DNA of 64,000 bases from DAOTEJ01 sp035454085. GTDB lineage: Bacteria; Pseudomonadota; Gammaproteobacteria; Burkholderiales; Burkholderiaceae_F. Shown here in pieces: positions 1-7,707 of this stretch. Location of the stretch: positions 1 to 64,000 of the forward strand of contig DAOTEJ010000004.1 in NCBI GenBank assembly GCA_035454085.1. The letters run 5' to 3'. A program made the translations under genes and the position numbers. A model generated the notes under the pieces. The model had not been told where the DNA came from, ran no database searches, and saw only the letters and a program-made list of their open reading frames with translations. Every line of letters starts with the position of its first letter. Position 1 is the stretch's first letter.

Positions 1-530
1 TAGTCGCGCGCGCCTTCGGGCGTGCTCTTGGTGAGCATCGGCGTCTCGATGTCGATGAAGCCGTGCGCGTCCAGATACTTGCGCACCGCCATCGCCGTCT
101 TGTAGCGCAGCATCAGGTTCTTCTGCATCTGCAGGCGGCGCAGGTCCAGCACGCGGTGCGTCAGGCGCGTGGTCTCGGAGAGGTTCTCGTCGTCGAGCTG
201 GAAGGGCGGCGTGACCGAGGCGTTGAGGACCTCGAGCCCGGTGGCCAGCACCTCGATGCCGCCCGAGATCAGGTTGGCGTTGCGCGTGCCCTCGGGACGC
301 GCGCGCACGGTGCCCACCACCTTCAGGCAGAACTCGTTGCGGACTTTCTCGGCGTTGGCGAACACCGCGGCGCGGTCGGGGTCGCACACGACCTGCACCA
401 GACCCTCGCGGTCGCGCAGGTCGATGAAGATCACGCCCCCGTGGTCGCGGCGGCGATGCGCCCAGCCAAACAGGGTCACGGTCTGGCCGATGAACTTCTC
501 GTCCACCAGGCCGGCATATTCGGTACGCAT
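1..530 (-). CDS. aspS: Aspartyl-tRNA synthetase, N-terminal part (runs off window)
   Basis: Charges tRNA-Asp (possibly also tRNA-Asn) with aspartate in the cytoplasm. About 176 residues are visible. They begin MRTEYAGLVDEKFIG, and the OB-fold anticodon-binding domain carries the GWAHRRRDHGG motif and FIDLRD. The start of the class II catalytic domain follows, with RVLDLRR and the motif IETPMLTKSTPEGARDY. The ATG at 530-528 has GGAG about 7 bases upstream. The gene lies downstream of fmdB and DUF502 on the same strand, the usual betaproteobacterial order. The C-terminal two thirds lie outside the window, so the choice between discriminating and non-discriminating enzyme cannot be made. Confidence 0.96.
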   Translation of the reverse strand, partial: MRTEYAGLVDEKFIGQTVTLFGWAHRRRDHGGVIFIDLRDREGLVQVVCDPDRAAVFANAEKVRNEFCLKVVGTVRARPEGTRNANLISGGIEVLATGLEVLNASVTPPFQLDDENLSETTRLTHRVLDLRRLQMQKNLMLRYKTAMAVRKYLDAHGFIDIETPMLTKSTPEGARD

Positions 531-767
531 GTGGTGCTCCGGAATCGGGTGAGCCGCGCGTGGCGCGGCCCGAGATCGGGGAAGTGTTCGTGGCGGCACG
601 ACCGGGCGGCCCGGCGTGCGAGTCGGGTCGGGCGGCAGCAGCCGGCCGACCCTAGCGGTTTCGGTCGTTCCGCTGCGCCTGGGGCCGGACGAGGCGGCGG
701 CTGGCGGCCGCGCGCATGGGCAGTGAACTTTTCGTCCTCATGGGACGAACCTTAGCACAGCAGGGGT

Positions 768-1412
768 CTAGGGCAGGGGTGCGCCAGCGTGCTCGGCAGG
801 CGCGATCCGGGCGGGGCGCGCCGTGGAAGGCACAACCACACCGAGCGAGACATGGAACTTGAACGCATCGTCGACGTTCACGTCCACCTCGCGCACCTCC
901 TCGGGCCGGACCATGATCACGTAGCCCGAGGTCGGGTTGGGCGCGGTGGGGACGTAGACCGTGACGTGCGGTGCTCCGAGCATGGGCGCGAGCCGCGCCC
1001 CGGGATCGCCCACGACGAAGCCCAGCGTCCATTGGCCGCGCTGCGGAAACTCCACCAGCACGACCTTGCGGAAACTCTGGCCCTTTTGCGAAAGCAGCGT
1101 GTCGGACACCTGCTTCACGCCCGAGTAGATCGAGCGCACCACCGGGATGCGCGTCATCAGCCCTTCCCACCAGCGCACCATGCGCGCGCCGAGCAGGTTG
1201 GCGCCGAACACGCCCGTGCCCAGCAGGATGATGGCCGCCACCACCAGGCCCAGGCCGGGGATCGACATGCCCAGCACCGCCTCGGGCCGCCAGGATTGCG
1301 GCAACAGCAGCAAGATGCGGTCGGTCGCCGTGATGATGAAGTCCAGCACCCACAGGGTCACCGCGAGCGGCAGCCAGATCAGCAGTCCGGCGATGAGGAA
1401 GCGTTTGAACAT
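768..1412 (-). CDS. DUF502 family inner-membrane protein
   Basis: A 214-residue membrane protein of the DUF502 family, whose biochemical role is unknown. It begins MFKRFLIAGLLIWLPLAVTL, a typical first transmembrane helix. A second helix around residues 55-80 is followed by the family region RIPVVRSIYSGVKQV and then a soluble part containing TSGYVIMV. I chose the ATG at 1412 because family members start just before this first helix. An in-frame ATG lies 36 bases upstream, and AGGAGG sits about 17 bases before 1412, so the start is not certain. It is placed between fmdB and aspS, as in many betaproteobacteria. Confidence 0.88.
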   Translation of the reverse strand: MFKRFLIAGLLIWLPLAVTLWVLDFIITATDRILLLLPQSWRPEAVLGMSIPGLGLVVAAIILLGTGVFGANLLGARMVRWWEGLMTRIPVVRSIYSGVKQVSDTLLSQKGQSFRKVVLVEFPQRGQWTLGFVVGDPGARLAPMLGAPHVTVYVPTAPNPTSGYVIMVRPEEVREVDVNVDDAFKFHVSLGVVVPSTARPARIAPAEHAGAPLP

Positions 1413-1522
1413 GGTCTCGGCCCGCAGGGCCTCCTGAAGAAAACACAAAGGCCGCGGCAGAACCGCGGCCGATCACGAGCGAACTACCTGGGCCCGGCGC
1501 AGCGCCCGCCCAAGGCGCGAGC

Positions 1523-1825
1523 TTACTGGCAGGCCGGGCAGGCTCCGGTGCCGCACGCAGGCGCAGCAGCCGAGGCCGCGGCCGGCGTAGCCGGCTCGGT
1601 CTTGGCGGGCTCGGTCTGCGCCGGCTCGGAGGCGGGCTTGGCCCCGCCCTTGAAATCGGTGGCGTACCAGCCGGATCCCTTGAGCTGGAACCCGGCCGCG
1701 GTCAACTGTTTGGCGAAGGACTCGGCGCCGCAGGCAGGGCAGGCGGTCAGCGGCGCGTCCGAAATCTTCTGCAGCACGTCTTTCTCGTGGCCGCAGGCCG
1801 CACATTTGTAGGCGTAGATAGGCAT
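1523..1825 (-). CDS. FmdB-family zinc-ribbon protein
   Basis: A 100-residue protein of the FmdB/CxxC_CXXC_SSSS family. The first 45 residues form a zinc ribbon: MPIYAYKCAACGHEKDVLQK, then CPACG. A GSGWYATDF segment typical of the family follows. The rest is an Ala/Pro/Glu-rich low-complexity tail that ends with a second cysteine cluster, CGTGACPACQ. Members are proposed regulators or metal-binding accessories, but no exact function is known. An exact TATAAT lies on the same strand about 30 bases upstream, and the gene is probably first in an fmdB–DUF502–aspS transcript. Confidence 0.9.
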   Translation of the reverse strand: MPIYAYKCAACGHEKDVLQKISDAPLTACPACGAESFAKQLTAAGFQLKGSGWYATDFKGGAKPASEPAQTEPAKTEPATPAAASAAAPACGTGACPACQ

Positions 1826-1854
1826 GGGCGTGACCTGTGCGAATAAGCGGTTGA

Positions 1855-1860
1855 ATTATA
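1855..1860 (-). promoter_or_regulatory. Exact TATAAT -10 box upstream of fmdB
   Basis: On the minus strand these bases read TATAAT, about 30 bases before the fmdB ATG and with the right spacing for a short leader. No convincing TTGACA-like box is found 16-18 bases further upstream, so the promoter assignment rests on the -10 element and its position. Confidence 0.45.
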
Positions 1861-2030
1861 AGGAGGAATGCATGATCCGGCGGCGCCGGGCGCAGCACCC
1901 GCGGTGCAGCCGCTTGGATTAGGGCGAAGTGGTGGCGGTCGCACGCAGCGCAATCCCCCCAATGGGTCTGCGACCGGCTACCCCCACACGTTGCTGCCCC
2001 CGCAGCGCGGGCCACTTGGTCCTCCGCCTT

Positions 2031-2113
2031 ACGCTGCTTGGCAGGCGCGGATCCCCTGCATGTGCCCCCGGCTGAGGCACCGGGACTCATCGACCGGAGC
2101 AGCCAAGCAGCGT
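2031..2113. repeat. Perfect 12-bp inverted repeat with 59-base spacer
   Basis: ACGCTGCTTGGC at 2031-2042 is the exact reverse complement of GCCAAGCAGCGT at 2102-2113. The arms lie about 90 and 160 bp upstream of the -24 element of the sigma-54 promoter, the distance range where enhancer-binding proteins usually bind. The arms could instead form a long-range hairpin in RNA. Which role applies cannot be told from the sequence. Confidence 0.6.
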
Positions 2114-2171
2114 CGGAAGGCTTTACACGAAACCGTCCACGCCCCGACCGGCATCTGGCACAGGTCATTAA

Positions 2172-2184
2172 AATCAGTTACTTA
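2172..2184 (+). promoter_or_regulatory. IHF-like binding site
   Basis: The bases match the IHF consensus WATCAR-N4-TTR exactly (AATCAG, TTAC, TTA). The site lies in an unusually AT-rich patch about 19 bp before the sigma-54 -24 element. IHF commonly bends DNA between enhancer and sigma-54 promoter, so the position fits the role. Confidence 0.55.
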
Positions 2185-2201
2185 GAACAAGCGTCAGCCG
2201 C

Positions 2202-2217
2202 TGGCACGGGCCTTGCA
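2202..2217 (+). promoter_or_regulatory. Sigma-54 (RpoN) promoter
   Basis: The sequence TGGCACGGGCCTTGCA matches the sigma-54 consensus TGGCAC-N5-TTGCW with the invariant GG at -24 (2203-2204) and GC at -12 (2215-2216). Transcription would start near 2228, leaving a leader of about 44 bases before the ATG at 2272, which has its own GAAGGAGA ribosome site. rpoN itself is encoded at 30002 in this window. Confidence 0.85.
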
Positions 2218-2271
2218 TTACTTGATTGCGGTCAGATAGCAGGGCCGACTACCCGGAAGGAGAAATTCATC

Positions 2272-2346
2272 ATGAAACGCACTCTCATCAGCCTTGCAGT
2301 GGCTTCGGGCCTGGGTCTGGCCTCCACCGCCGCGATGGCCGATTTC
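2272..2346 (+). CDS. Secreted protein of unknown function, N-terminus only (runs into gap)
   Basis: Only 25 codons are visible before the run of N. They encode a Sec signal peptide: basic MKR, a hydrophobic core, then an AMA-type cleavage site followed by DF. The ribosome site GAAGGAGA sits 6-13 bases upstream of the ATG. The gene is preceded by a consensus sigma-54 promoter and IHF site, so it is probably controlled by an enhancer-binding activator. The mature protein is lost in the gap and cannot be named. In some betaproteobacteria sigma-54 drives exported PEP-CTERM proteins; this is only one possibility here. Confidence 0.7.
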
Positions 2347-2446
2347 NNNNNNNNNNNNNNNNNNNNNNNNNNNNNNNNNNNNNNNNNNNNNNNNNNNNNN
2401 NNNNNNNNNNNNNNNNNNNNNNNNNNNNNNNNNNNNNNNNNNNNNN
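2347..2446. other. Assembly gap (100 N)
   Basis: Exactly 100 N, a conventional scaffold gap of unknown true length. Its two flanks share no sequence. It hides most of the secreted-protein gene entering from the left and the C-terminus of the lipoprotein gene entering from the right. Confidence 0.99.
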
Positions 2447-2812
2447 CGCCGGGTTGACCGGCTGGGTGACCGACACCAGCACGCCGTTGCTCATGCGCAC
2501 GATGATCTGCTGGCCCGCTATCGGCTGGTCGTGCTTCTTCTGCACTTCGTTGCCCACCAAGCCGCCGGCAATCGCGCCCGCCACCATGGCCACATCGCGG
2601 CCGGTGCCCGCACCGATCAGGCTGCCGATGCCGATGCCCGCCGCCCCGCCCAAAATCGCGCCCACACCCGGTTGGTGATCAGTCTGGATCTGCACCGCAG
2701 TGATCTGCTCGATCACGCCGCGGCGGATTTCCATCTCGCCAGGCTGGGGGCTAGGGGCCGCGCAAGCCGCCAGCAAGGCGCTGAGGCTGAGGACTGCCAA
2801 GGTCTTCTTCAT
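2447..2812 (-). CDS. Glycine-zipper outer-membrane lipoprotein (SlyB-like), C-terminus in gap
   Basis: The visible 122 residues begin with a lipoprotein signal peptide, MKKTLAVLSLSALLAACAAP, with lipobox LAAC and the lipidated Cys at position 17. A 17-kDa-antigen/SlyB type domain follows: a short beta part with EQITAVQIQTDHQPG, then a glycine zipper (GVGAILGGAAGIGIGSLIGA and AGAIAGGLVGNEVQ). Such proteins sit in the outer membrane and are linked to envelope integrity. AGGAG lies about 9 bases before the ATG. Only the last residues are expected to be missing in the gap. Confidence 0.85.
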
Positions 2813-2949
2813 CTGGGATCTTCTCCTGTTCTGGGGGGCCGAGGGCGCAAAGCACCCCGTTCCGGATATCCGCTGCCGGCCCGCGGCGCTGCGGAATCGC
2901 AACGCACGGGCCAAGCTCGCGGTCAGGCCCGAAGTCTAGCTCCGGCGAC

Positions 2950-5010
2950 TCACTCTTCCTCATCCTTGCGCTGGAAGCTCGCGGCGAGTTGCTGCTGGGT
3001 CGGTGGCGGCACCTGCTCGTACACCGCGAGCTCCATCGCGTAGCTGCCCGCGCCCTGGGTCATGGCCTTCAGGCGCCCGGCGTAGCCGTCGAGCTCCGCC
3101 AGCGGCACCGTGCCGCTGATGACCATCATCCCGCCCGCCAGATTGCTGGTGCCGCTCACCTGCCCACGCCGCGAAGACAGATCGCCCGCGATGTCGCCCA
3201 TCGCGCTGTCGGGCGCCACGATCTCGACGTTGACGATCGGCTCCAGCACCACCGGACGCGCCTTGGCCAGCGCATCGAGCATGGCCTTGCGGCCGGCCGA
3301 CACGAAGGCCACTTCCTTGCTGTCCACGGGGTGATGCTTGCCGTCGTAGACCACCACGCGCACATCGTGCAGCGGGTAGCCCGCGACGAAGCCGGTGGCC
3401 AGCACCTCGCGCACCCCCTTCTCGACCGCCGGGATCAGGTTGTGGGGGATCACGCCGCCCTTGACCTGGTCGACGAACTCGAAGCCGGTGCCGCGCGGCA
3501 AAGGCTCGACACGCAGGAAGACCTCGCCGAACTGGCCTGCGCCCCCGGTCTGCTTCTTGTGGCGCGCGTGGCCCTCGGCGCCGGCAGAGATGGTCTCGCG
3601 ATAGGGCACGCGCGGCGCCCGGGTGGTGACCTCGAGCTTGAACTGGCTGGCCATGCGCTCGAGCACCGAGCGCAGGTGCAGGTCCGACAGGCCGCGGATC
3701 ACGGTCTCGTTGAGCACCGCGTCGTGGTCCACGGCCAGGGTGGGATCCTCGGCGCACATCTTGTGGAGCACTTCCGACAGGCGCCCCTCGTCGCCGCGCC
3801 GCGCGGGCTGGATCGCCAGGCCGAACATCGGCTTGGGGAACTCGAGCGGCTTCATGTGAATCAGGTCCTCGTCGTGCGAGTCGTGCAGCACGCAGTCGAA
3901 GACGATCTCGTCCACCTTGGCCACCGCACCGATGTCGCCAGGCACGAGCGCGGGCACCTCGACCGTGTCCTTGCCCTGGAGCATGAACAGGTGCCCGGCC
4001 TTGAAGGCCTTCTTGCCCTCGCCCACGTAGAGCTGGGTGTCCTTGGTGACGCGCCCCTGATGGACCCGGAACACGCCGATCTTGCCGATGTAGGGATCGT
4101 TCACCACCTTGAACACGTGCGCCAGCACGTGCTTGGCGGAGTCGGGCTCGGAATGAAAGTCCTCCGCGGACTCGCCCTCGCCCTTGGTGAACAGCGGCGG
4201 GTTGCCTTCGGCCGGGTTGGGCAGGTGCCGCACCATCACGCTGATCAGGTCCTCGATGCCCGCGCCGGTGCGCGCCGAGACGAAGCACACGGGCACGATG
4301 TGGCCCTCGCGCAGCGCTCTTTCGAGCGGCGCGTGCAGCGTGGTCGGATCGACCGCGCCTTCTTCGAGGTACCTTTCCATCGCCGCGTCGTCGACCTCGA
4401 CGACCTGCTCCATCACCTTGCGGTGCACCTCGGCCACCGAGAGGAAGTCCGCCTCGCCCTCGTCCTTGTCGAAGCAGTCGATCACCCGCTTGCCGCCCTC
4501 GGCGGGCAGGTTGATGGGCAGCACTTCCGGCCCGAAGGCTTCCTGCAGCTGCGCCAGCAGTCCCTCGAGGTCGAGGTTCTCGGCGTCGATCTTGGTCACC
4601 ACGATCATGCGGCACAGCCGGCGGCTCTTGGCCCAGTCCATCATGCGTCGCGTGACGAGCTCGATGCCCGAGGTGGCCGACACGACCACCGCCACCGTCT
4701 CGACCGCGTCGAGCGCGCCGATCGCCTGGCCGATGAAGTCCGGATAACCCGGAGTGTCGATCAGGTGCACGCGGGTCGCGGTGCCGTTGGCCGCCTTGTG
4801 GTTGAGGTGGGTGATCGCCGCGCGCAGCGAATGCTGGTAGCTCTTCTCCAGGGGGTCGGAGTCGCACACCGTCGTGCCCTTTTCGACTGAACCCGCTGCC
4901 GCGATCATGCCGCTGCGCGCCAGCAAGGCTTCGGTCAGGGTGGTCTTTCCACTCGCCCCGTGGCCAACGAGGGCCACGGTCCTGAGGTTCTCCGTCTTGA
5001 GTTCTGCCAT
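2950..5010 (-). CDS. Elongation factor G-like GTPase (FusA2/EF-G paralogue)
   Basis: A 686-residue translational-GTPase paralogue of EF-G. It is slightly shorter and more divergent than the canonical factor. The P-loop GHGASGKTT is at residues 14-22 and the G3 motif DTPGYPD follows. The G4 motif reads TKID instead of the usual NKxD. Domains II-V follow, including the domain IV region GGAGQFGEVFLRVEPL. Proteins of this family are not essential translocases, and their job is poorly defined. The ATG at 5010 has GGGAG 6-10 bases upstream and precedes the conserved VALVGHG. The gene stands alone, away from rpsL/rpsG and tuf, which agrees with a paralogue. Confidence 0.88.
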   Translation of the reverse strand: MAELKTENLRTVALVGHGASGKTTLTEALLARSGMIAAAGSVEKGTTVCDSDPLEKSYQHSLRAAITHLNHKAANGTATRVHLIDTPGYPDFIGQAIGALDAVETVAVVVSATSGIELVTRRMMDWAKSRRLCRMIVVTKIDAENLDLEGLLAQLQEAFGPEVLPINLPAEGGKRVIDCFDKDEGEADFLSVAEVHRKVMEQVVEVDDAAMERYLEEGAVDPTTLHAPLERALREGHIVPVCFVSARTGAGIEDLISVMVRHLPNPAEGNPPLFTKGEGESAEDFHSEPDSAKHVLAHVFKVVNDPYIGKIGVFRVHQGRVTKDTQLYVGEGKKAFKAGHLFMLQGKDTVEVPALVPGDIGAVAKVDEIVFDCVLHDSHDEDLIHMKPLEFPKPMFGLAIQPARRGDEGRLSEVLHKMCAEDPTLAVDHDAVLNETVIRGLSDLHLRSVLERMASQFKLEVTTRAPRVPYRETISAGAEGHARHKKQTGGAGQFGEVFLRVEPLPRGTGFEFVDQVKGGVIPHNLIPAVEKGVREVLATGFVAGYPLHDVRVVVYDGKHHPVDSKEVAFVSAGRKAMLDALAKARPVVLEPIVNVEIVAPDSAMGDIAGDLSSRRGQVSGTSNLAGGMMVISGTVPLAELDGYAGRLKAMTQGAGSYAMELAVYEQVPPPTQQQLAASFQRKDEEE

Positions 5011-5255
5011 GAAGTTCTCCCATGTAAATGCCGGGTCATTCTGCGCCAGCGCCTCGGACGAGGCTGCAGATGCGACAGGCGGGATTGACCTAGATCGTGT
5101 CGTGCGCTGCCGCATGGCCGGGGCCTGGAGGGACAGGCAGAATGCCGGCGCACTGCACTCGCCCCCCGCCCGCGTGCCGACCTGCGCCGCGACCGAGGAC
5201 GCTCACCCCTAGCGCAGGATGTCCGCATCGCGGCCGTCCGGCCCGGAGACACACC

Positions 5256-6377
5256 ATGCTCATCGGCGTCCCCACCGAAGTCAAAGTCCACGAGTACCGC
5301 GTGGGCCTCACCCCCGGCTCCGCGCGCGAACTGACCGCGCACGGCCACGGTGTGCTCGTCCAGAGCGGCGCCGGTGCCGGCATCGGCGCGAGCGACGCCG
5401 ACTATCAGGCCGCCGGAGCGAAGATCGCCGCCAACGCCGCCGAGGTCTTCGCGCGTGCCGAGATGGTCGTCAAGGTCAAGGAGCCGCAGGCCGCAGAGCG
5501 CGCCATGCTGCGGCCCGGCCAGGTGCTGTTCACCTACCTGCACCTCGCTCCCGACCCCGACCAGACCGCGGACCTCGTGGCCAGCGGCGCGGTCTGCATC
5601 GCCTACGAGACCGTCACCGGCCCCGCGGGCGGGCTGCCCCTGCTCGCGCCGATGTCCGAGGTCGCGGGCCGGCTGGCGGTGCAGGCAGGTGCGCGCTGCC
5701 TGGAGCGCTCGGCGGGCGGCAAGGGCGTACTGCTGGGCGGCGTCGCCGGAGTGGCGCCGGCGCGGGTGGTGATCCTCGGCGCCGGCGTGGTGGGGACCAA
5801 TGCCGCGCAGATGGCCGTGGGCACGGGCGCGCAGGTCGTGGTGATGGACCGCTCGATCGACGCCCTGCGGCGCATCGACGCCATGCTGGGCGCGCGCGCA
5901 ATGACGGTGTTCTCCACCGCCGAGGCGATCGAGCGCGAAGTGCTGGCCGCGGACCTGGTGATCTCGGGCGTGCTCATTCCCGGGGCCTCGGCCCCGAGGC
6001 TCATCACCCGCGAACTCGTGCGCCGCATGCGCCCCGGCTCGGTGATCGTCGACGTGGCCATCGACCAGGGCGGCGCCACCGAAGGCGCACGCCCCACCAC
6101 CCACGCTGACCCCACCTATGTCATCGACGGCGTGGTGCACTACATGGTGGCCAACATGCCCGGTGCGGTGCCGCGCACCTCGACCTACGCGCTGAACAAC
6201 GCCACCTTGCCCTACGCACTCGCGCTCGCGAACCGCGGCTGGCGCGACGCGCTGATCGCCGACGCGGGCCTGCGCGCCGGCCTCAACGTCGCCGAGGGCC
6301 GCATCACCAACGAGCCCGTGGCGCGCTCGCTGGGGCTCGACTACACGCCGCCCGAGCGCGTGCTGGGGATGGAATGA
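5256..6377 (+). CDS. ald: Alanine dehydrogenase
   Basis: Catalyses reversible NAD-dependent oxidative deamination of L-alanine to pyruvate and ammonia. The 373-residue length is normal. Family features are MLIGVPTEVKVHEYRVGLTP at the N-terminus, KVKEP (substrate-binding Lys), the catalytic-His region TYLHLAP, the Rossmann motif GAGVVGTNAA, DVAIDQGG, and NMPGAVPRTSTYALNNATLPY. The ATG at 5256 is preceded by GGAG at about 8 bases. Its stop overlaps the start of the next gene by four bases (ATGA), so the downstream phosphatase is probably co-translated. Confidence 0.95.
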   Translation: MLIGVPTEVKVHEYRVGLTPGSARELTAHGHGVLVQSGAGAGIGASDADYQAAGAKIAANAAEVFARAEMVVKVKEPQAAERAMLRPGQVLFTYLHLAPDPDQTADLVASGAVCIAYETVTGPAGGLPLLAPMSEVAGRLAVQAGARCLERSAGGKGVLLGGVAGVAPARVVILGAGVVGTNAAQMAVGTGAQVVVMDRSIDALRRIDAMLGARAMTVFSTAEAIEREVLAADLVISGVLIPGASAPRLITRELVRRMRPGSVIVDVAIDQGGATEGARPTTHADPTYVIDGVVHYMVANMPGAVPRTSTYALNNATLPYALALANRGWRDALIADAGLRAGLNVAEGRITNEPVARSLGLDYTPPERVLGME

Positions 6378-7213
6378 ACCGGGCGCCAACGCGCCATAGC
6401 GCCCCGCTAACCGCGGCCGAGGCCGCCGAGTTCGTCCCGTTCCTGGCCGAACTGGTCGCCGCGGCCGAGGCGCGCATCCTGCCGCTCTTCCTTGCCGGCA
6501 CGGCAGTGGAAACCAAGTCCGACGCCACGCCGGTCACCGCCGCCGACCGCGGCGCCGAGGCCGCGATGCGCGCGCTGATCGAGGCGCGCTACCCCGACCA
6601 CGGCATCCTCGGTGAGGAGTACGGCACGCGCGAGGCCGCGGCGCGCACACCGCGCTACCGCTGGGTGCTCGACCCGGTGGACGGCACGCGCGCCTTCATC
6701 ACGCACTGCTTCCTCTTCGGCACGCTGATCGCGCTCGAGCGCGACGACGGCGCGGGCTTTCGTCCGGTGCTGGGCGCCATTGCCCACCCGGTGGCCGGCC
6801 TCAGCCTGGTCGGGCACGCCGGCCAGACGCGGCTCGTGGCGCGCGACGGCAGCGACCGCGCGGTGCGGGTGCGGCCGTGTGACGACCTCGCCCAGGCGAC
6901 CCTGCTCGCATCCACTCACTGGACCCAGCCCGAGCAGCGCCACGCCCCGGGCATGGCGGCACTGGCCGCCCGCGTGCGCCTGTATCGCACCTGGGGCGAC
7001 TGCTTCGGCTACTTCGCCCTGGCCACCGGCGGCGCCGACGTGATGGTCGATCCCCAGCTCGGCTATTGGGACGTGGCCGCGCTGGTGCCGGTGATCGAAG
7101 GCGCCGGCGGTCGGCTGAGCAGCCTGTCGGGCGGGAATCCCCTGATCGAACTGTCGGCGGTCGCCACCGCCGGGCCGCTGCACGATGCGGTCCTCGCCGT
7201 GTTGCGCGGCTGA
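6374..7213 (+). CDS. Inositol-monophosphatase-family phosphatase, HisN-like
   Basis: A 279-residue member of the Mg-dependent inositol monophosphatase/FBPase superfamily. The metal-binding motifs are GEEYG, WVLDPVDGTRAFITH and, near the C-terminus, GYWDVAALVPVIEGAGG. The TRAFI version of the DPIDGT motif is typical of HisN-type histidinol-phosphate phosphatases, so histidinol phosphate is the best substrate guess; inositol phosphate or another sugar phosphate remains possible. The ATG overlaps the ald stop by four bases. No histidine-biosynthesis genes are adjacent, and pairing with alanine dehydrogenase is unusual. Confidence 0.82.
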   Translation: MNRAPTRHSAPLTAAEAAEFVPFLAELVAAAEARILPLFLAGTAVETKSDATPVTAADRGAEAAMRALIEARYPDHGILGEEYGTREAAARTPRYRWVLDPVDGTRAFITHCFLFGTLIALERDDGAGFRPVLGAIAHPVAGLSLVGHAGQTRLVARDGSDRAVRVRPCDDLAQATLLASTHWTQPEQRHAPGMAALAARVRLYRTWGDCFGYFALATGGADVMVDPQLGYWDVAALVPVIEGAGGRLSSLSGGNPLIELSAVATAGPLHDAVLAVLRG

Positions 7214-7286
7214 GCCAACGCAAGCCCGCTCGGCGCCACTTGCCCTTATGCTGGCGGTTCGCGGCACCTCTGCCGCCGTCAGACCC

Positions 7287-7625
7287 ATGCGCCGCTGCCT
7301 GATCCTGATCCTGTGCCTGCTGCTGCCTCTCAAGGCGCTGGCGGCCGTGGTCGTGCCGATCACCGGCCTGCCGGGCCTCGCGGCCGAGGTCTCGGCCCAG
7401 GCCAAGGGCGGCGGCGTGCCCTGCGCCTTCCACGAGCAGATGGCCGCCGACGACGCCGACCGCGGCGCCCCCGACCACCCCTGCCCCCACCTCGCGATGG
7501 CCAGCCTGCCCTCGGCCATGACCCTCGAACTGCCGCCGGTGGTGCCTCCCGCCGCGCCAGCCGCGGTGCCGAGCCGCTTCGCGTCCGTGGTGCACGCGGT
7601 TCCCCTGCCCCCGCCCCTGATCTGA
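7287..7625 (+). CDS. Small exported protein at head of copper-efflux operon (CzcI-like)
   Basis: A 112-residue protein with a signal peptide (MRRCLILILCLLLPLKALAA). The short mature part has potential metal ligands: a Cys/His-containing region CAFHEQMAADDADRG and HPCPHLAMA, then a Pro/Ala-rich tail. Small exported Cys/His proteins of this type (CzcI and relatives) commonly precede the outer-membrane component of heavy-metal RND operons, and this one lies 82 bases before the TolC-like gene. The function is inferred from position; sequence resemblance is limited to the signal peptide and composition. In-frame ATGs further upstream (7185, 7248) are less likely because they would bury the signal peptide. 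Confidence 0.6.
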   Translation: MRRCLILILCLLLPLKALAAVVVPITGLPGLAAEVSAQAKGGGVPCAFHEQMAADDADRGAPDHPCPHLAMASLPSAMTLELPPVVPPAAPAAVPSRFASVVHAVPLPPPLI

Positions 7626-7707
7626 TCCCGAGCACGTTCTTGCCCCGGTCTGCGTGAGCGACCGGCGTCTGCTTGCGGGCCCCTGCCCGCCTGCCCGGAG
7701 ATCACCC

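Larger units (their letters stand above)
1826..2201. other. Intergenic region without a supported gene
   Basis: About 440 bases separate fmdB from the secreted-protein gene at 2272. I see no convincing coding region. A good Shine-Dalgarno (AAGGAGG at 1860-1866) precedes only a 16-codon frame from 1872. The stretch does hold the fmdB -10 box, a perfect 12-bp inverted repeat, an IHF-like site and, at its end, a sigma-54 promoter, each listed separately. It looks like a regulatory region. Confidence 0.6.

Noticed and set aside
652..741. A 29-residue Arg-rich frame between DUF502 and aspS (minus strand)
   Set aside because: It has a modest AAGG site, but no conserved features and no hydrophobic or domain signal, so there is not enough evidence to call a gene.
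2147..2170. A second TGGCAC (2155-2160) resembling a sigma-54 -24 element
   Set aside because: The matching -12 TTGC is missing at the required distance (ATTAA instead), so only the site at 2202 is kept.
1868..2185. A 105-codon plus-strand frame in the fmdB upstream region
   Set aside because: The ATG at 1868 is only one base from the Shine-Dalgarno. The composition is not protein-like, and the region contains the regulatory elements of the gene at 2272.
2989..4890. A plus-strand frame of 633 codons opposite the EF-G-like gene
   Set aside because: His/Arg/Val/Leu-rich mirror frame; the minus strand has clear GTPase motifs.
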